Positions 1-10,921 of a stretch of DNA of 64,000 nucleotides are shown here, in pieces. The position numbers and the translations under genes were made by a program. The DNA is from Spirogloea muscicola. Its lineage: Eukaryota > Streptophyta > Zygnematophyceae > Spirogloeales > Spirogloeaceae. Position 1 is the stretch's first letter. Each line of letters opens with the position of its first letter. The notes under the pieces were generated by a model. The model saw nothing but the letters and a program-made list of their open reading frames with translations. It had not been told where the DNA came from and searched no databases. The stretch covers positions 865,513 through 929,512 of the forward strand of contig WELB01000010.1 of assembly GCA_009602725.1 (NCBI GenBank). Reading direction: 5' to 3'.

Positions 1-61
1 AGGAGCCGGAAAAAGGACTACACTACAAAACACTGCAGAAGACATAGACGATGCAGAGGGA

Positions 62-575
62 AGCTCAGTACCCAGTACGAGTGAGCAACATCAGGTCTGA
101 GTAGCTCGCTGCAGGGAAAGAGGCACTCCGCCGAGACCCAGAGGCGGCGGCCATAGCACGGCCTGCTCGCGTGTGGACGGCGTGGGCAAGGGAGCGTTGA
201 AGCGATACGGCGAGGCGCATGCGGAAGACTTGTGCGAGCGAACCAGCGGCGTTGAAGCCGGGCATCGCCCAAAGCCCCGTGTACATCCATCGCCAGGGCC
301 GCGAATTCATCCCCCACCGGGTGATTAGCATATTTTCGCTCCTTGCCCCGGGCCGCCTGGCCGACCGCGTGCCCTGCAAACGACGCCGACCTGGTGGGAT
401 TGGCGGAGTCGATGCAGTCAGTTGTCACCACATCAGCGATGATGCGGGGACCGCCGCCGGGCGGGATGGCGACCAGGTCGGCGCGTCGCGTATGGGGCTG
501 GCCGTCCGCGCCCAGCTGGATGGGCATTATGGAGTTCTCCACCGCGACCTTAAAGCCAGCCTCCGAAAACACCCC
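62..575 (-). mobile_element. 5'-truncated R2-like LINE copy: endonuclease remnant and C-terminal tail
   Basis: Read on the minus strand, about 575-300 encodes the restriction-like endonuclease part of an R2-type element: RRADLVAIPP, then IIADVVT, then KERKYANHP and a MDVHGA stretch. These match the endonuclease of the fuller copy at 12,476-13,147 with only scattered changes. The ADLV and ADVV aspartates and the KxxKY lysine fit a PD-(D/E)XK core. The frame then shifts near 230-300 and continues as FRMRLAVSLQRS, AGRAMAAASG and YSDLMLLTRTGY, with a stop at 65-67. It is therefore a broken, 5'-truncated insertion. The join at about 575 runs straight into short repeats, as expected when reverse transcription stops early. 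Confidence 0.85.
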
Positions 576-639
576 CTGTGAGAGGCCAGCCCAACCGAAG
601 TAAAGCTCTCCGAATCCGGAGCAAAAGATAGATGGGCTG

Positions 640-870
640 TGGAAAGCCTGCCCCAAAAGAAGAAGTGGCTCTCCCAATGGGGGCAAGGGCTGTGAAAAGC
701 CAGCCCGAAAAGAATTGACAAAGGTTCGAAGGGGCCGAATGACGGAGGGGGCTAAAAGAAGAAAGGGCTCGCCCATTGAGGATAGGGGCTGGAAAAGCCA
801 GCCCAGAAAAGAATGAACAAAGTACGAGAAGGGGGCCAGGGGAAGCGCTAAGGAAAGCGCTATGGTAGAA
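640..870 (-). repeat. Short repeat with two GGGCTG...CAGCC hairpins
   Basis: Two hairpin motifs occur here, at about 688-706 and 787-806, each followed on the minus strand by an AATGGGCGAGCCC or CCAATGGGGGC box. The second lies about 90 nt beyond the stop codon of the truncated LINE tail at 888-1005, so this stretch is that copy's 3' untranslated region plus a neighbouring element. The same arrangement recurs at 16,806-17,175 and 44,720-45,060. Confidence 0.75.
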
Positions 871-887
871 GGGGTGGAGGGTGGACC

Positions 888-1005
888 ACTCAGTAGCGAC
901 GAGTGAGGAGCCCCAAATTCGACAGACTAGCTGCCGGAAAAGAATCCCCCTGGCGAAAGCCAGAGGCTGCAGCGAGAGCCCGGCCAGCACGCAGATGCAA
1001 CAAAG
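888..1005 (-). mobile_element. Truncated LINE C-terminal tail
   Basis: The minus strand encodes AGRALAAASGFRQGDSFP followed by LLTRRY and a stop at 890-892. This is the C-terminal signature of the R2-like element at 12,476, with nothing upstream of it preserved. It is part of a longer open frame that is otherwise GC-rich noise. Confidence 0.75.
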
Positions 1006-1009
1006 GGAA

Positions 1010-1499
1010 ACGAACAAGGGATGTGCAACCGAGAACCCGGAAGGGGCTCAAATGGGCAGCCGCGGCCCCAGGAGATGCGAGAGGCAGGGCGTCAAATGCC
1101 GTCCCGGGGCAGGGTGCCGGGGGGGGGGGAACCTCGTACCCGGGGCGGTGGCGGGTCGCCTCGCCCTGGCGCGGCGGCGGGTGGGGCGGCAGAACTCGCC
1201 ACGTGGCAGCTCCGGGTGGAGCGAGGCAGGCGGTTCTTCGTACCGGGGGGGGGTTGGGGGGGCCCCCGACGAATGCTCGTGATTCGCCCGACGCCCCCGA
1301 CGCCAGGCAGGGCCGCCTTTCCGATGATTGTTCGTGATCCCGGCGCCGACCGGGCGGCAGTCGTCGGCCGGGCCGGGGGTCCGCCCCCCCGGACAAACGT
1401 TCGTGATCCGCCCGACGGCCCCGACGAGAAGGCCCGCCGGCCCGAGCTGGTGGCAGCAGTCCCCCTCGGCCCCCCCCCGCCGCCGCCGCCGCCGCCGCN
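1010..1499. other. GC-rich low-complexity stretch ending in an assembly gap
   Basis: Very GC-rich sequence with three imperfect copies of a CGTGATNCGCCCGACG-like unit (about 1,270, 1,328 and 1,398), then a CCG tract running into a single N at 1,499. Long frames are open on both strands only because stops are rare at this composition. I see no gene here. The 5' part of the ZIP transporter was probably lost at the N. Confidence 0.6.
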
Positions 1500-3132
1500 T
1501 CGCGCACAGCGCCGAGTCCGACGGCGGCGGCGGCGACGGCGGCGGCGACTCGCACGACCTCCAGCGCACCAGCCTGGTGGTGGCCAAGGTGGCCAGCCTC
1601 GTCATAGTGTTCGCCGCCACGTTCCTGGCCGGCGTCGCGCCCTACTTCTTCCGCCTCAACCACCACGTCCTGGTGCTGGGCACCCAGTTCGCCGGCGGCG
1701 TCTTCCTCGCCACTGCGCTCATCCACTACCTCCCCGACTCCTCCGAGACTTTCGAGGACCACGGCGCCGACGGCTACCCCTACGCCTTCATGCTCGCCGT
1801 CGTCGGCTACGCGCTCACCGGCCTCGCCGACGTGCTCATCCAGGCCGTGTACAGCCGCATGCAAGCGCGCGGCCAGGACCCCGACGCCGCGTACGACGCC
1901 CCGCCGTCCAAGCTACCCGCCGTCGTCGACGGTGAGCTGCAGCTGCCCCATGGTGGTGCTCCGCCACTGCTCCCACGTGCGCACATTGCCCCTCGGCTCG
2001 CGTCGCCCAACAGGCGCTTGCCTGATGGTATTGGGCGCCAGCTTCGTAGCGATGGCTATGCCCCTCTTGCAACTCTTGGTTGTGCATTGTTTGTGCATGC
2101 ACTGACTTAAGCGGGCTTTTGAGTTCTGCAGCTGAGTCTGCGATGCCAGCCGCCACCCAACCGAAATTGAGCTCCTGCGGCGAGAATTGCATGTGCGAGA
2201 GCACCGAGCCGACTCTCTGCAAGGTACCGCCTTGCGTTGCTCTTGGTGTCAGTAAGCCCCACTTTCAGCATTTGTGGGTGGACGGCTGTGCGTGTTGCAT
2301 GACAATATTGCTGTTACTCCGCCTGCAGTGCTCGACCGAGTTCCCCGTGGCCAAGGAGGGCAAGCTCCTTATCCAGGCGTCCGACCACAAGACATCGGTC
2401 AGCGACGCCATCCTCCTCATGGCCGCCCTCTGCAGCCACTCCATCTTCGAGGGCCTCGCGATTGGCGTAGCAGGTTGGTCAGCCGCGCCCAAGCCTTGCA
2501 GGCTTCCGTCATTACTGTCAGCCAGATTACTTCGTCATTCTCCCCTCCAAGAGCTACTGCATATTGCAGTCGTGGCTCTCTTGAGCTGTTGCTGTTGAGC
2601 AGTGCGTGACTTCAGCCAGCACCTTGGCTGCCTCACCTTGACTACAGTCAGGACTAGCAGATGCTCGTGTCACCCATGCCTTGCCTACTCTAAATAGAGT
2701 ACTCTGCGCTGACATCCTTGGGTCACCTGTGGCGCAGAGACGGTGCGACACACATACTATGTGCTGTTCACAGTGTCCCTGCACAAGGTTTTTGCGGCTA
2801 TGGCCATGGGCATTTCCCTCTTGCGCATCATCCCTGACAGGCCGCTCATCTCCTGCTGCCTCTACGCATTCATGTTTGCCATCTCCAGTCCGATTGGCGT
2901 CGCCATTGGAATCATCATCGATGCGACGACGCAGGGCTCCACAGCAGACTGGGTGTATGCCATCAGCATGGGCCTGGCCACTGGCGTGTTCATCTTTGTC
3001 GCTATCAACCACCTGCTGGTCAAGGGCTACAAGCCGCCGTGCAAGATCCGGTCGGACAGCCCCTTCTTCAAGTGGCTGGCCTTTGCACTCGGCTGCACGC
3101 TTATTGCAGTGGTGATGAAGTGGGATTCATGA
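1500..3132 (+). CDS. ZIP-family zinc/iron transporter (5' end missing at gap)
   Basis: Four exons are supported by frame and splice sites: 1,500-1,931, 2,132-2,223, 2,329-2,473 and 2,738-3,132 (stop TGA 3,130-3,132). The protein has the eight membrane spans of ZIP permeases. The family signature in span 4 is visible as [12 protein letters not shown], whose His and Glu line the metal path, and span 5 has [14 protein letters not shown]. The loop between spans 3 and 4, usually His-rich, is short and Cys-rich here (CGENCMCES...LCKC). Known family role: moving Zn2+ or Fe2+ into the cytosol from outside or from an organelle; the substrate cannot be told from sequence. The first codons after the N encode a Gly/Asp-rich stretch and no convincing start is visible. 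It converges on SPCS2, with 345 bp between them in which nothing is recognised. Confidence 0.94.
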
Positions 3133-3477
3133 TCTCCTCCCAGTACAAGCTGTTCAAAAGCAAGAGGGGTGGTGTACACTAGGCTGCCAGTGCAAGCAGC
3201 CTTTTACTGCACTAAGCAGCCGTGATCAGTTAATTTCTAGTCATTTTTTGAGTAACCCTTGAAGCACCAAACCCAATCCAGGCTTGCCTCTACATAATGC
3301 AGCGCTAGCCAGGGGTGACAGCATGATTGGCTCTCAGCAATTTTGACAATCAAGGACCTCTTGACAGGAGTCAAACCATTGACACTAGACAGGAACAGAT
3401 GTATTGGCACATCATACATGTTCTTGGCAGGGCTGCCCTGAATCACGTAAAAAGAAAGTTGATAGCCTCTAGAAGTT

Positions 3478-5167
3478 TCACTTGGACTTGCTTTCATCGT
3501 CCTCATAGCTCTTGAGCAAGTCATCTACGTCCGCCTTGAATGTAGACTCTACAAGGATACCATCGCTCGTGAACCTGCAATATCACATGGCTATAAGATT
3601 GGGTTACTAATAGGCTACTTCAATGACACCAGTAAGCTGTTGCTATACTTGCAGAAGCGCAGTCTGCTGTTGCATGCTGCATAATGCAGTGCAACTGCTG
3701 TCGTGCTGCAGTGACAATATGTGCTGCAATCTGTGCTTGTGGTCCTTCAAGGTGAGTGCATGCTTCACTTGCAGGAGAAAGAACTTGCAGCCAAGGTGCC
3801 CAAAGCTTCCCAGTGTGAGGAGATGGTACAGGAGAGTACCAAGTGGTCACACTCTTGGTGAACTCCACAGGAGGGTGGGCTCCCAGGGACTTAGGGTCCG
3901 CACTGGCAATTCGCAGAGTGTACAGGTCCGAGAAGCGCGGGAGCTTTGATGACACTGCCACTCCAGTTGACGTGATAGAGCCCTGCGTGCAAGGAGAGAA
4001 GGACAACAATTTTCAGCAGAGCTCGTACCAATATGGCGGGCTCGTCGCTTTGGCCGCAAGGGCACTCACGTCGCTCACCTTGGGGGGATGGCTGAATAGG
4101 ATGTGATTCCTCTCCTTCAGAATAGCTAGGAGCTGGAGCACAATGTTCAGGAGCACGTAGGTGCTGCTGGTGCAGTCAAGGCAGCTCTGCTTGCAACACA
4201 ACTGCGAATTTGAGCTGCAAAGCCCGAGCAGACTGAGAAAGGCCAGGGAGAGCAGCTGCAGCGTGACTCCGACTTGCTACCAATGCAGTTTTACTGCGGA
4301 AGCACGGGCTGATGTTCTGCTGATGCAAAGTCACATTAGGCCCCAACAATCTGAGAGGCCTGGGTGAGGAGAGGAGCGGACGCTGCGAGGGGTTTCAAAA
4401 TGAATTGGCTGATAGTCCATCATGCGGAAATGGGTCACGAGATAGAGCAGCATGAGGCCCCAAGAAAGGCTCTGGATCTAGGAGGCTCAGGACGTGATCC
4501 TCAGACCTCGGGTCCGAGCAGTCGTACTTCAAGCGTGCAGATCATGGACGCCAGTCCAGCATGAATTCATCAACTTAGGGTCTAGGGTTTAGGTTTAAAG
4601 GTTTTAGGGTTTAGGTTTAGCCATCAGGGTGGATCTGCGCGGAGGAGGATATAGGGAGACGCAGGCGATGAGGACGGGCCGGTTGTCGGGGAATTTGACG
4701 GGGTAGAGCTGCGCGGCGAGGGGCATGGCGCAGGCGAGCAGGCCCAGGCCCAGCTTCACGTTGCTCATCATGTTGTCCTCCTCATAGCCCCGCCCCACCA
4801 CCACCTGCGCCGGCGCCGGGAGCTGCTGGCTGAGGCCAGGCCGGGCGGCGCAGCGCACTTGGACGGGCAGAGCGGCTTATGACTGGCCCCGCCGCGCCCA
4901 GCTGGCCTTTACAGCCGTTACTTAACATCAGCAGCCGCCATCTTCACTGGGCCAGCAGCAGCTGAAGCAAGTCTTGGGGGCACCTAGGGAACGAGGAGCA
5001 AAGCGGTGAGGCGGAGCGTCAGGGACCTCGGAGGCGACGTCGTCCAGGTGGCGCTTGACGGCGTAGGGGTCGCTGAGTGCCACGCCCTTAGGCTTGGCCG
5101 CCGCCGGGTCGCCGGCCCCGCCGCTGCCGCCACCGCCGAGCCACCGGGGCAGCCAGCTCGGCAGCAT
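3478..5167 (-). CDS. SPCS2: Signal peptidase complex subunit 2 (SPC25)
   Basis: Exons on the minus strand: 5,167-5,027 (from MLPSWLPRW, with AVKRHLDDVASE), about 4,804-4,650 (VVVGRGYEEDNMMSNVKLGL and a first membrane span), about 4,185-4,079 (second span, then KERNHILFSHPPK), 3,982-3,840 (SKLPRFSDLYTLRI and VEFTKSVTTW) and 3,574-3,478 (FTSDGILVESTFKADV...). The order and the LPRFSDLYTL / EFTKSVTTW-FTSDGILVE motifs match plant and animal SPC25. The known role is as a two-span accessory subunit of the ER signal peptidase that stabilises the complex at the translocon. The start is the Met that gives the usual N-terminus; an upstream Met at about 5,308 is in frame but adds basic, low-complexity sequence. 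The exon 2/3 junction is uncertain because no ideal donor follows the first span. Confidence 0.92.
4575..4622 (+). repeat. Degenerate TTTAGGG telomere-like array inside an SPCS2 intron
   Basis: Several variants of TTTAGGG lie in tandem (TTAGGG, TCTAGGGTTTAGG, TTTTAGGGTTTAGG). They fall between SPCS2 exons 2 and 3. TTTAGGG is the plant/green-algal telomere unit. A short degenerate block inside an intron could be a repaired break or a telo-box-like element. Confidence 0.7.
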
Positions 5168-5304
5168 GACCGCCGTCCCGCAGGCCGTCGGGCGGGGCAG
5201 CGGCCGCCGCGGCCGCTGCGGGGCCCGCCGGTGAAGCCGGTTCTTGCGACGGCAGCTCAACTGGCCGTAGTTAGCGATCTCCGGTTGAGGCCGGAAGGTC
5301 GTGA

Positions 5305-5600
5305 ACACGCTTTTGTGCTTGCCTTTGTACTAGGCCACTCAGGCCCTCTACCAATCAATGCACACTCCCCCGTTATCAACATGCTTGCCTTTGAACTTGG
5401 CCACGCAGGCCCTCCATCTCTTAATGCACACCAGATTCTGTATGCACCTGGCTGGCTTTTGCAGCCGTTCTTTTTATATCGGCAGCCGCATTCCTCAGGA
5501 AGAAAGGGCAAGGGAGAAGCCGCGCGGTGCGCATGGGATGGAAGGGTGGCCACTTCAAGCCAATACGTTGTTCAGGCAAAGGCTAGTAAACAAACAGTGG
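5305..5600 (+). repeat. Dispersed repeats with GTACTTGGCCA-type and GAACAATGTATTGG-type units
   Basis: Two related units (5,310-5,345 and 5,383-5,420) read TGCTTGCCTTTG, then TACTAGGCCA or AACTTGGCCA, then CAGGCCCTC, the motif also seen at 6,130-6,240 and 25,390-25,560. A motif with CAGCCG then ATATCGGCAGCCGC sits at 5,460-5,493. At 5,515-5,592 the minus strand carries a unit with GCCTGAACAACGTATTGGC, GTGGCC and ACCGCGCG, shared with about eight other places in the window. The remainder up to 5,884 shows nothing I recognise. Confidence 0.65.
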
Positions 5601-5884
5601 GGCTACATGAACTGAAGCCATATGCGGGAAGGCGCGCGGTTCGCATGACTTGAGAGGGAGACCTAAGCAAGCCAGTAGTATCGCTCGCACGAGTGGAGCC
5701 GGACCTTGTTCATTCGTTATGGGCTCTCCTCTTACAGCGATCGCCTTACTTTGACAGAGCTGTTTATTCCCACTTGAGGCGCAGACGGCGTGGGGAAGCG
5801 GCGTCGGCGCTACCCCGCTCGTTCTTATACCCCACTTGAGCACATCGGAAGTCTAGGATATGTACGATGCGAGGATATGCCTCT

Positions 5885-6443
5885 AGCCGAGATGGGCATG
5901 CCGACAGCCTATTTGTCATCTTGCGACGTCATGTGTCAGCCTGTTTGCAGCGAGCTCAGGCTCATGCTTTGCAACAGAAAGCTGGTCGAGCCTTAGCTGG
6001 TGGCACAAGGGCTTGTCAGTTGCCGTCCGGTATTCGTGCATAATTGAGCGATCTGATGTGCTGACTCGTGCTTACTGAGCGGGTCAGCATTAGCAGCAGG
6101 TGATGTAGATCTGTCGATGTGCTCGCCATTGTACTTAGCCGCTCAGGCGAAAATTACGTGTATTTGACACAAACGAAGGCCAAATGGCCAAGTACAAAGG
6201 CAAGCACATCACGCACATGACCTACAGCAGATTGACCCGCTCAGTAACCACGGGTCAATACATAAAGGTCGCTAATTGATGCCTGAATACTAGATGGCAG
6301 ATACGAAGCCCTTCTGCTACCAACTAGAGCTCGCCCAGCTTTCTGGTGCAAAGCATTAGCCTGAGCACGCTGCAAACAGGCCGAAACTCGTCGTTGCAAG
6401 AACGACAGATATGCAGCTGGGCAAGCCCACTCAGGCCCTCCAT
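5885..6443. mobile_element. 560-bp foldback made of two inverted LINE 3' ends
   Basis: The left arm (about 5,885-6,160) and right arm (about 6,180-6,443) are reverse complements with roughly three-quarters identity by eye. Both arms carry CTGTTTGCAGCG, ATGCTTTGCA, AGAAAGCTGG and TACTGAGCGGGTCA. The right arm on the minus strand encodes RRVSACLQRAQANALHQKAG, then RALVGSRRASYLP, then SDLYVLTRGY-stop (stop at 6,241-6,243). The left arm encodes the same region on the plus strand. Each arm is thus the C-terminal end and 3' UTR of a LINE related to the 12,476 element, placed tail to tail around about 30 bp. Confidence 0.8.
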
Positions 6444-6505
6444 TACACAACCATTCTTTGGAAGAAATATTACACAGCTAGACACAAGACGACGCAACGG
6501 GAAAC

Positions 6506-6775
6506 TCAGTAACCCCTGCTAAGCAGCCGCAGGTCGGAGAAAATGGGCTCCTGGTAGCGGGTCCCCAGGTCAGAGCCAGAGGCCGCAGCGAGGGCACGAC
6601 CGGCAATTTCTTCTTCTCCGAAGAGAAGGTGCGCTTTGCGCATGAATCGAGAGGGAGGACCAAAGCAAGCCAGGACGTGCAGCTGGTAAATTGCACTAGC
6701 ATTTGTTTGAGCAATGTAGTGGCTTGAAGTGGCCACCCTTCGACTTCATGCGCATCGCGCGCCTTCTCTCATCTC
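6506..6775 (-). mobile_element. LINE tail joined to a dispersed short repeat
   Basis: On the minus strand the sequence encodes AGRALAAASGSD...FSDLRLLSRGY with a stop at 6,506-6,508. It is fused upstream to the GAGCAATGTAGTGGCTTGAAG...CGCGCGCCTTC unit at 6,695-6,775 (read on the plus strand). No other element coding sequence is present, so this is a short composite (SINE-like) element or a twice-truncated copy. Confidence 0.7.
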
Positions 6776-6879
6776 CGTGGTGCTGAATCGGTACACCACC
6801 ACCGTCGGCTCCTGTTCCCTCCCGCACCACTCAGTCCGCACGGCTTGCCAAGCGGAGGCGCATCGATAGCCCTGCGGCA

Positions 6880-6914
<35 letters not shown>

Positions 6915-7044
6915 ACCTCATCTGGGTGGGTGGAGCTCCGTCAGCGCGTCACCGTACCGGCTCTACCTTAGCGCCTGCGCTCGCTTGGCAGCAGGAAGAG
7001 ACGGGCCGGCTGGCCGCGGCGTACATCCCCGCCCGTCGCGCGCC

Positions 7045-7878
7045 ATGTTCCTGCGGCGGCTGGCGGGCCCGCTGCTGGCGGCCGCCGGCGGCCGCCTCAA
7101 GGAGACGACGGGCATCGCGGGGCTGGAGGTGGTGCCAGACGCGCGCGAGAAGCTCATCGCGCTCTACCGCCAGACGCTGGCGGCGGTGGAGGCCATCCCG
7201 TCGGCGGCGGCGTACCGCCGCAACGTGGAGAAGATCGCGCAGCACCGCCTGCGCGTCTGCGAGGAGGAGCCCGAGTGGGAGGTCATCGAGCGCCGCATCG
7301 CCTGCGGCCAGGTGGAGGAGCTCCTGGCGCAGGCCACCGACGAGCTTCAGCTCATCCCCAAGATGGCCGGTGAGCCCTCCGCAGCCTGGCGGCGTTATCG
7401 AGCCCTGGTGCGGCGAGCCGCGTGCTTCGAGAGTCGTGACGCAACCTGTCCAGACGGCTGAGCTGGCCTTCAGGCTTTGGCCACCACCCATTCTCTCGGG
7501 CGAGCCAAATGCAAGTTGCAGCACTTGAGAGAGGTAGTGCTTCCTGACCAAAAACTTAGGACACCATCCAGGATTGAACCCACGCTACAAGCAATGCGTA
7601 CAAGTGTTTAAGATGACTATGAAGGCTGGCTTTTGAAAAGTGAGGCCTTGCGCACGTCCCATTGCTCGGCAGGAAGGACGAACCTGCTGGGGTCAACGGC
7701 TGCACCGTGGTCTTGACTTATGACAAAGTACTGCAACCTGCTATCTGATCACGTTGTTCCCTCCTGAGCTGTGCATGCAGAGTGGAAGCCCTGGGAGGTT
7801 CCTGAAGGGCACAAGGTTGAGCTGGTGGTGGATGACGACCACGTCCCAGCGCACCTGCCGATCCACAGAAACTCCTAG
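7045..7878 (+). CDS. NDUFA5: NADH dehydrogenase 1 alpha subcomplex subunit 5 (complex I B13)
   Basis: Two exons, 7,045-7,369 and 7,781-7,878 (stop TAG), give a protein of 140 residues. Frame is preserved across the split codon G|AG. The family core is clear: LKETTGIAGLEV, a helix with EAIPSAAAYRRNVEKI, EEEPEWEVIERRIACGQVEE, and the C-terminal EWKPWEVPEGHKVEL motif. The known role is a small accessory subunit of the matrix arm of mitochondrial complex I. The chosen Met gives a basic start (MFLRRLAGPLLAAAGGRLK) that could help import; an upstream in-frame start at about 6,985 would add Gly/Arg-rich sequence. A GCG tract lies upstream at 6,880-6,915. The gene faces GPN2 tail to tail. Confidence 0.95.
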
Positions 7879-8528
7879 GCATTCCTGCCGGACATTTGGC
7901 ACATGCAGCGACTCAAATGCTGGTCTGCAAGGCGGGCTGCATGCTGTCAGACTTGAAGAGCTGAGCTTCTGCAAAGCGAGAGTAGCAGACAGCTTAGAAG
8001 TGATTGGAGGTGCACTAGACTATGGACTTGGAAGTCAGCCTGGGGCAACCCAGTTGAGTGACTACATTCTTATATGAAGCTGGTCAAGCAGCAATGGGCA
8101 ACACAAGTAGGCCAGTAACTTCAGCCAGGGCCTCAATATAAGGTCCTTGTTCTTTACACTCTGACCAAACGCTAACAGGTTTGCCAATCTCTCCATCAAA
8201 CTCCGTCAAGTGACCACCCTCGCAAGTGCAGCTTCTGGAGGTTTAACAGGTAGGATTTGGAGGTGCTGTCTATTCAAAGCACCTGGATCAGGATTTGTGG
8301 AAGCAAGCTCCTGCCATGAAAGCTTTTTTGTACCAGAGAATCTGGGCCTTCTTCAGTCGCTGCCATCGCTCATGTACCTCTCCTGGATAGCGCCAGTTGT
8401 AAATCTGCGAGTCAAGTTGAACTGCACAAAGTGCTGGCAAATTCTGAAGAGCTGTGACAATGCTTTGCAGCCGCAAGTGGCATGCATGATTGTTAACAGG
8501 TCACAAGCAACCTTTCTTGCGTGTATCC
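7879..8528. other. Intergenic spacer between convergent NDUFA5 and GPN2
   Basis: About 650 bp of unremarkable base composition. Open frames here are short and unlike any family I know. I see no RNA gene, repeat family member or clear polyadenylation signal. Confidence 0.5.
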
Positions 8529-10921
8529 TTAGATTTGAGATTGCAGGAACTGCGCTTTGAGAGGATATCGGTTGTACTCCCAGTCTAAAGGGCCTGCAGC
8601 AATTTTGCTATATTCCTTCATGCTGCCCTCAATGCCCCCAAATACGTAACCATTGCTCTTATCAATCACTTTCAACAAGTTGTAGACGCTCTCCTTATCC
8701 TGTCCAAGACCCTCAAGTGGTGAGTTGTAGATGCTCACTGAATCTGACATTTGTTATCAAGATAGTATAATTGCAGCAAAACAACTGGGCCCAGGCCCTT
8801 CTGAAGTACATATGCCAAGAAGTACTGGATCTGATGCCTCAGCGGCGGAGCAACATGAGCACATAAAGCTGTCGAGCATTCCTTATGCCGGTTGCATTTA
8901 TTCTTGGCTAGTAGCAATTCCAAATACCTGAATGTCAAGCGTACTGAAACTGACAAGAGCGAAGTCCTCCACAATATCGCACAGGGCAGCAGTGAGCTTC
9001 CTGTCGAAGTTGTCAGTAGAGGTGTCACCACAGCTGGAAATAAATTCACAGTCTGGTCTGCTCAATGTAATGCCCAGCATTTACTGGATGTGCAAGCTGC
9101 ATCATAGGTCTCATTGTAGTGTTGGTTTTGTGCATGGCGGTTGCCAGGGCTTGTGATGCTCTTCTCATTTACAAATCACAGAGCACAATGCATGAGGGAC
9201 GCAAGTTCTTTGATACTGGCTACCTGTATCTCTTTGCTCCTGGAGTCTTGTCCAAGTGGTGTTGTAAGTAGCTGAGATCTTGAACATCCATATAGTAGTC
9301 CAAATTGAAGTCTGCCAGAAAAGCGTATGTACTCGACATGCTTCACTTGCTGTGCAACTGAGGAATACTTCACCTCATTCTTAGACTAATACCAAGCTAA
9401 ATTGGTGGTGCTTTGTTGAGACTCTACTTACCAAGTTTTCCATACTGTTCAATGAGGTCTATCTTTGAAAGGACGTTGACATGGGGTAGTTCCAAGTGAA
9501 GCATGGTACTGAGGGACAAGAGCAGAGCACCCACATACTTCCCTGCGTCGCTGCATAGGTGTGCATCAAGTAGGTGAACTGCGGTGAGCTGTGAGCTCCA
9601 CAAGCCAACCACGGCAGAGTCAAATTACAGGACAGCTGCCGGAAAGGACATTAGCATACCTATCCAGATTGCAGCTTCTTAAGATTCTCAAGCACGACTA
9701 TTTCAGTCAAGCTGCCAAAAGACAAACATTTCCTTTCGTTTTTCATATTCAAGAGCTGGATCGCTTTTAATGTTACCCGGTAATCAAGTTTGTTTCTCAA
9801 AAGCTCGATGACATTTTTGATGCTGCTATGAAGCGTGAAGAGCTCCACTTGACCAGGAAGGTCAAAGATGAAATAGTGGTCTGGCATGCAGGAATTGCTC
9901 ATTAGTAGCTGTACCTGAGCTCTGTCCTGCGTGGTGTTTCTCAAGCATGCAGTGCTAACTTGACAGGCAGTGCTGCAGTGAGATTTGTATGTTTCAGTTG
10001 GTAATAGTCTTTGAAGTACCTATCTGCAAGGGGCCCAGCTTCGTGACTAGCCAGTCAACGTTCTTATTAAGGTAGTCCATGCAGTAGACAAGACCTGTTA
10101 GACAACAGCTACTCGAAGTTATTGCTGCTGTCTACGAATCCAGCTTGAGATTGAAAGGAGAAGCAGAAAAGCTTGAAGCAGCTCCATGATATGGCTGGCC
10201 CTCCTGACAGATGCAGGAGTCGAGTACGTCCTGGCACTGCCGGCAGGCCAGAAGGTATGACAAGCTTTACTACCTCCATTTGGTCCAAGGTGATGCTCGA
10301 TCATTACGTCTTCGAGGTTGACCAGCTCCTTGATGTTGACAGCACAGTCGTATCTTCATCAAGTCAAGTCCTAGACTGCATACATACATTGTTGCCACTG
10401 GACAAGAGAACATGTATCTTGCTACTGCAAGCACTCTTTCAAAATTGTCGCTCATTTGACCAGTAATTGCTTCAGAGAGACGAAAGGAGTGACAGGCTCA
10501 GAGAATTGGTTCCAAAAGATTGCTATATCCTGAACGTGTTCTGTTGGCGCAACAGCAGTGTTGGATACGGGAGGGCATCATTAGCCGGGTCCAGATTCAC
10601 AACTGCAACCTTTCTGTTTGCTCATACATTGAGTAAGGGTCAGACAAAGCGGCTGACCATTCACATAAAGGAAGCAGCAGGCAGAAGTGCATGGATGCAA
10701 TGGCGTCTGCAATCAAGGCAGAGGAAATTGAGGCAGTGTTCGTGGAACCTAAGAAAGAAAGAGCATGATGTAATGTCACAGCCTCATGTGATACGTTGCA
10801 ATCGCGGAAGCAAGAGGGGCAGCCTCTACCTGCCAAGGAGTTGGAGAAGCTGCTGCATCCCATTGCAGTATGTGGTCTTCCCTGACCCTGGCGGCCCGAG
10901 GACGAGCTGAGCAAATGGCAT
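8529..10921 (-). CDS. GPN2: GPN-loop GTPase 2
   Basis: Spliced from the minus strand, about nine exons. Secure ones: 10,921-10,830 ([19 protein letters not shown], the P-loop), 10,613-10,569 ([15 protein letters not shown]), 10,353-10,274 ([15 protein letters not shown]...HHLGPNGG), 10,094-10,020 ([20 protein letters not shown]) and one starting at 9,880 ([16 protein letters not shown]). Later exons encode [52 protein letters not shown] and, last, [20 protein letters not shown], ending with a stop at 8,529-8,531. The Gly-Pro-Asn insertion that names the family is present as GPNGG. GPN proteins work with RPAP chaperones in cytoplasmic assembly and nuclear import of RNA polymerase II. The small-exon structure is typical of this window. 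Confidence 0.95.

Noticed and set aside
890-1864. A 324-codon minus-strand frame opposite the ZIP gene
   Set aside because: It crosses the N and is antisense to well-supported ZIP exons. Only its last 40 codons are meaningful, as a LINE tail.
7556-7625. tRNA-like T-arm (GGATTGAACCC, reverse of GGTTCAATCC)
   Set aside because: No matching acceptor or D and anticodon stems at tRNA spacing, and it falls inside the NDUFA5 intron.
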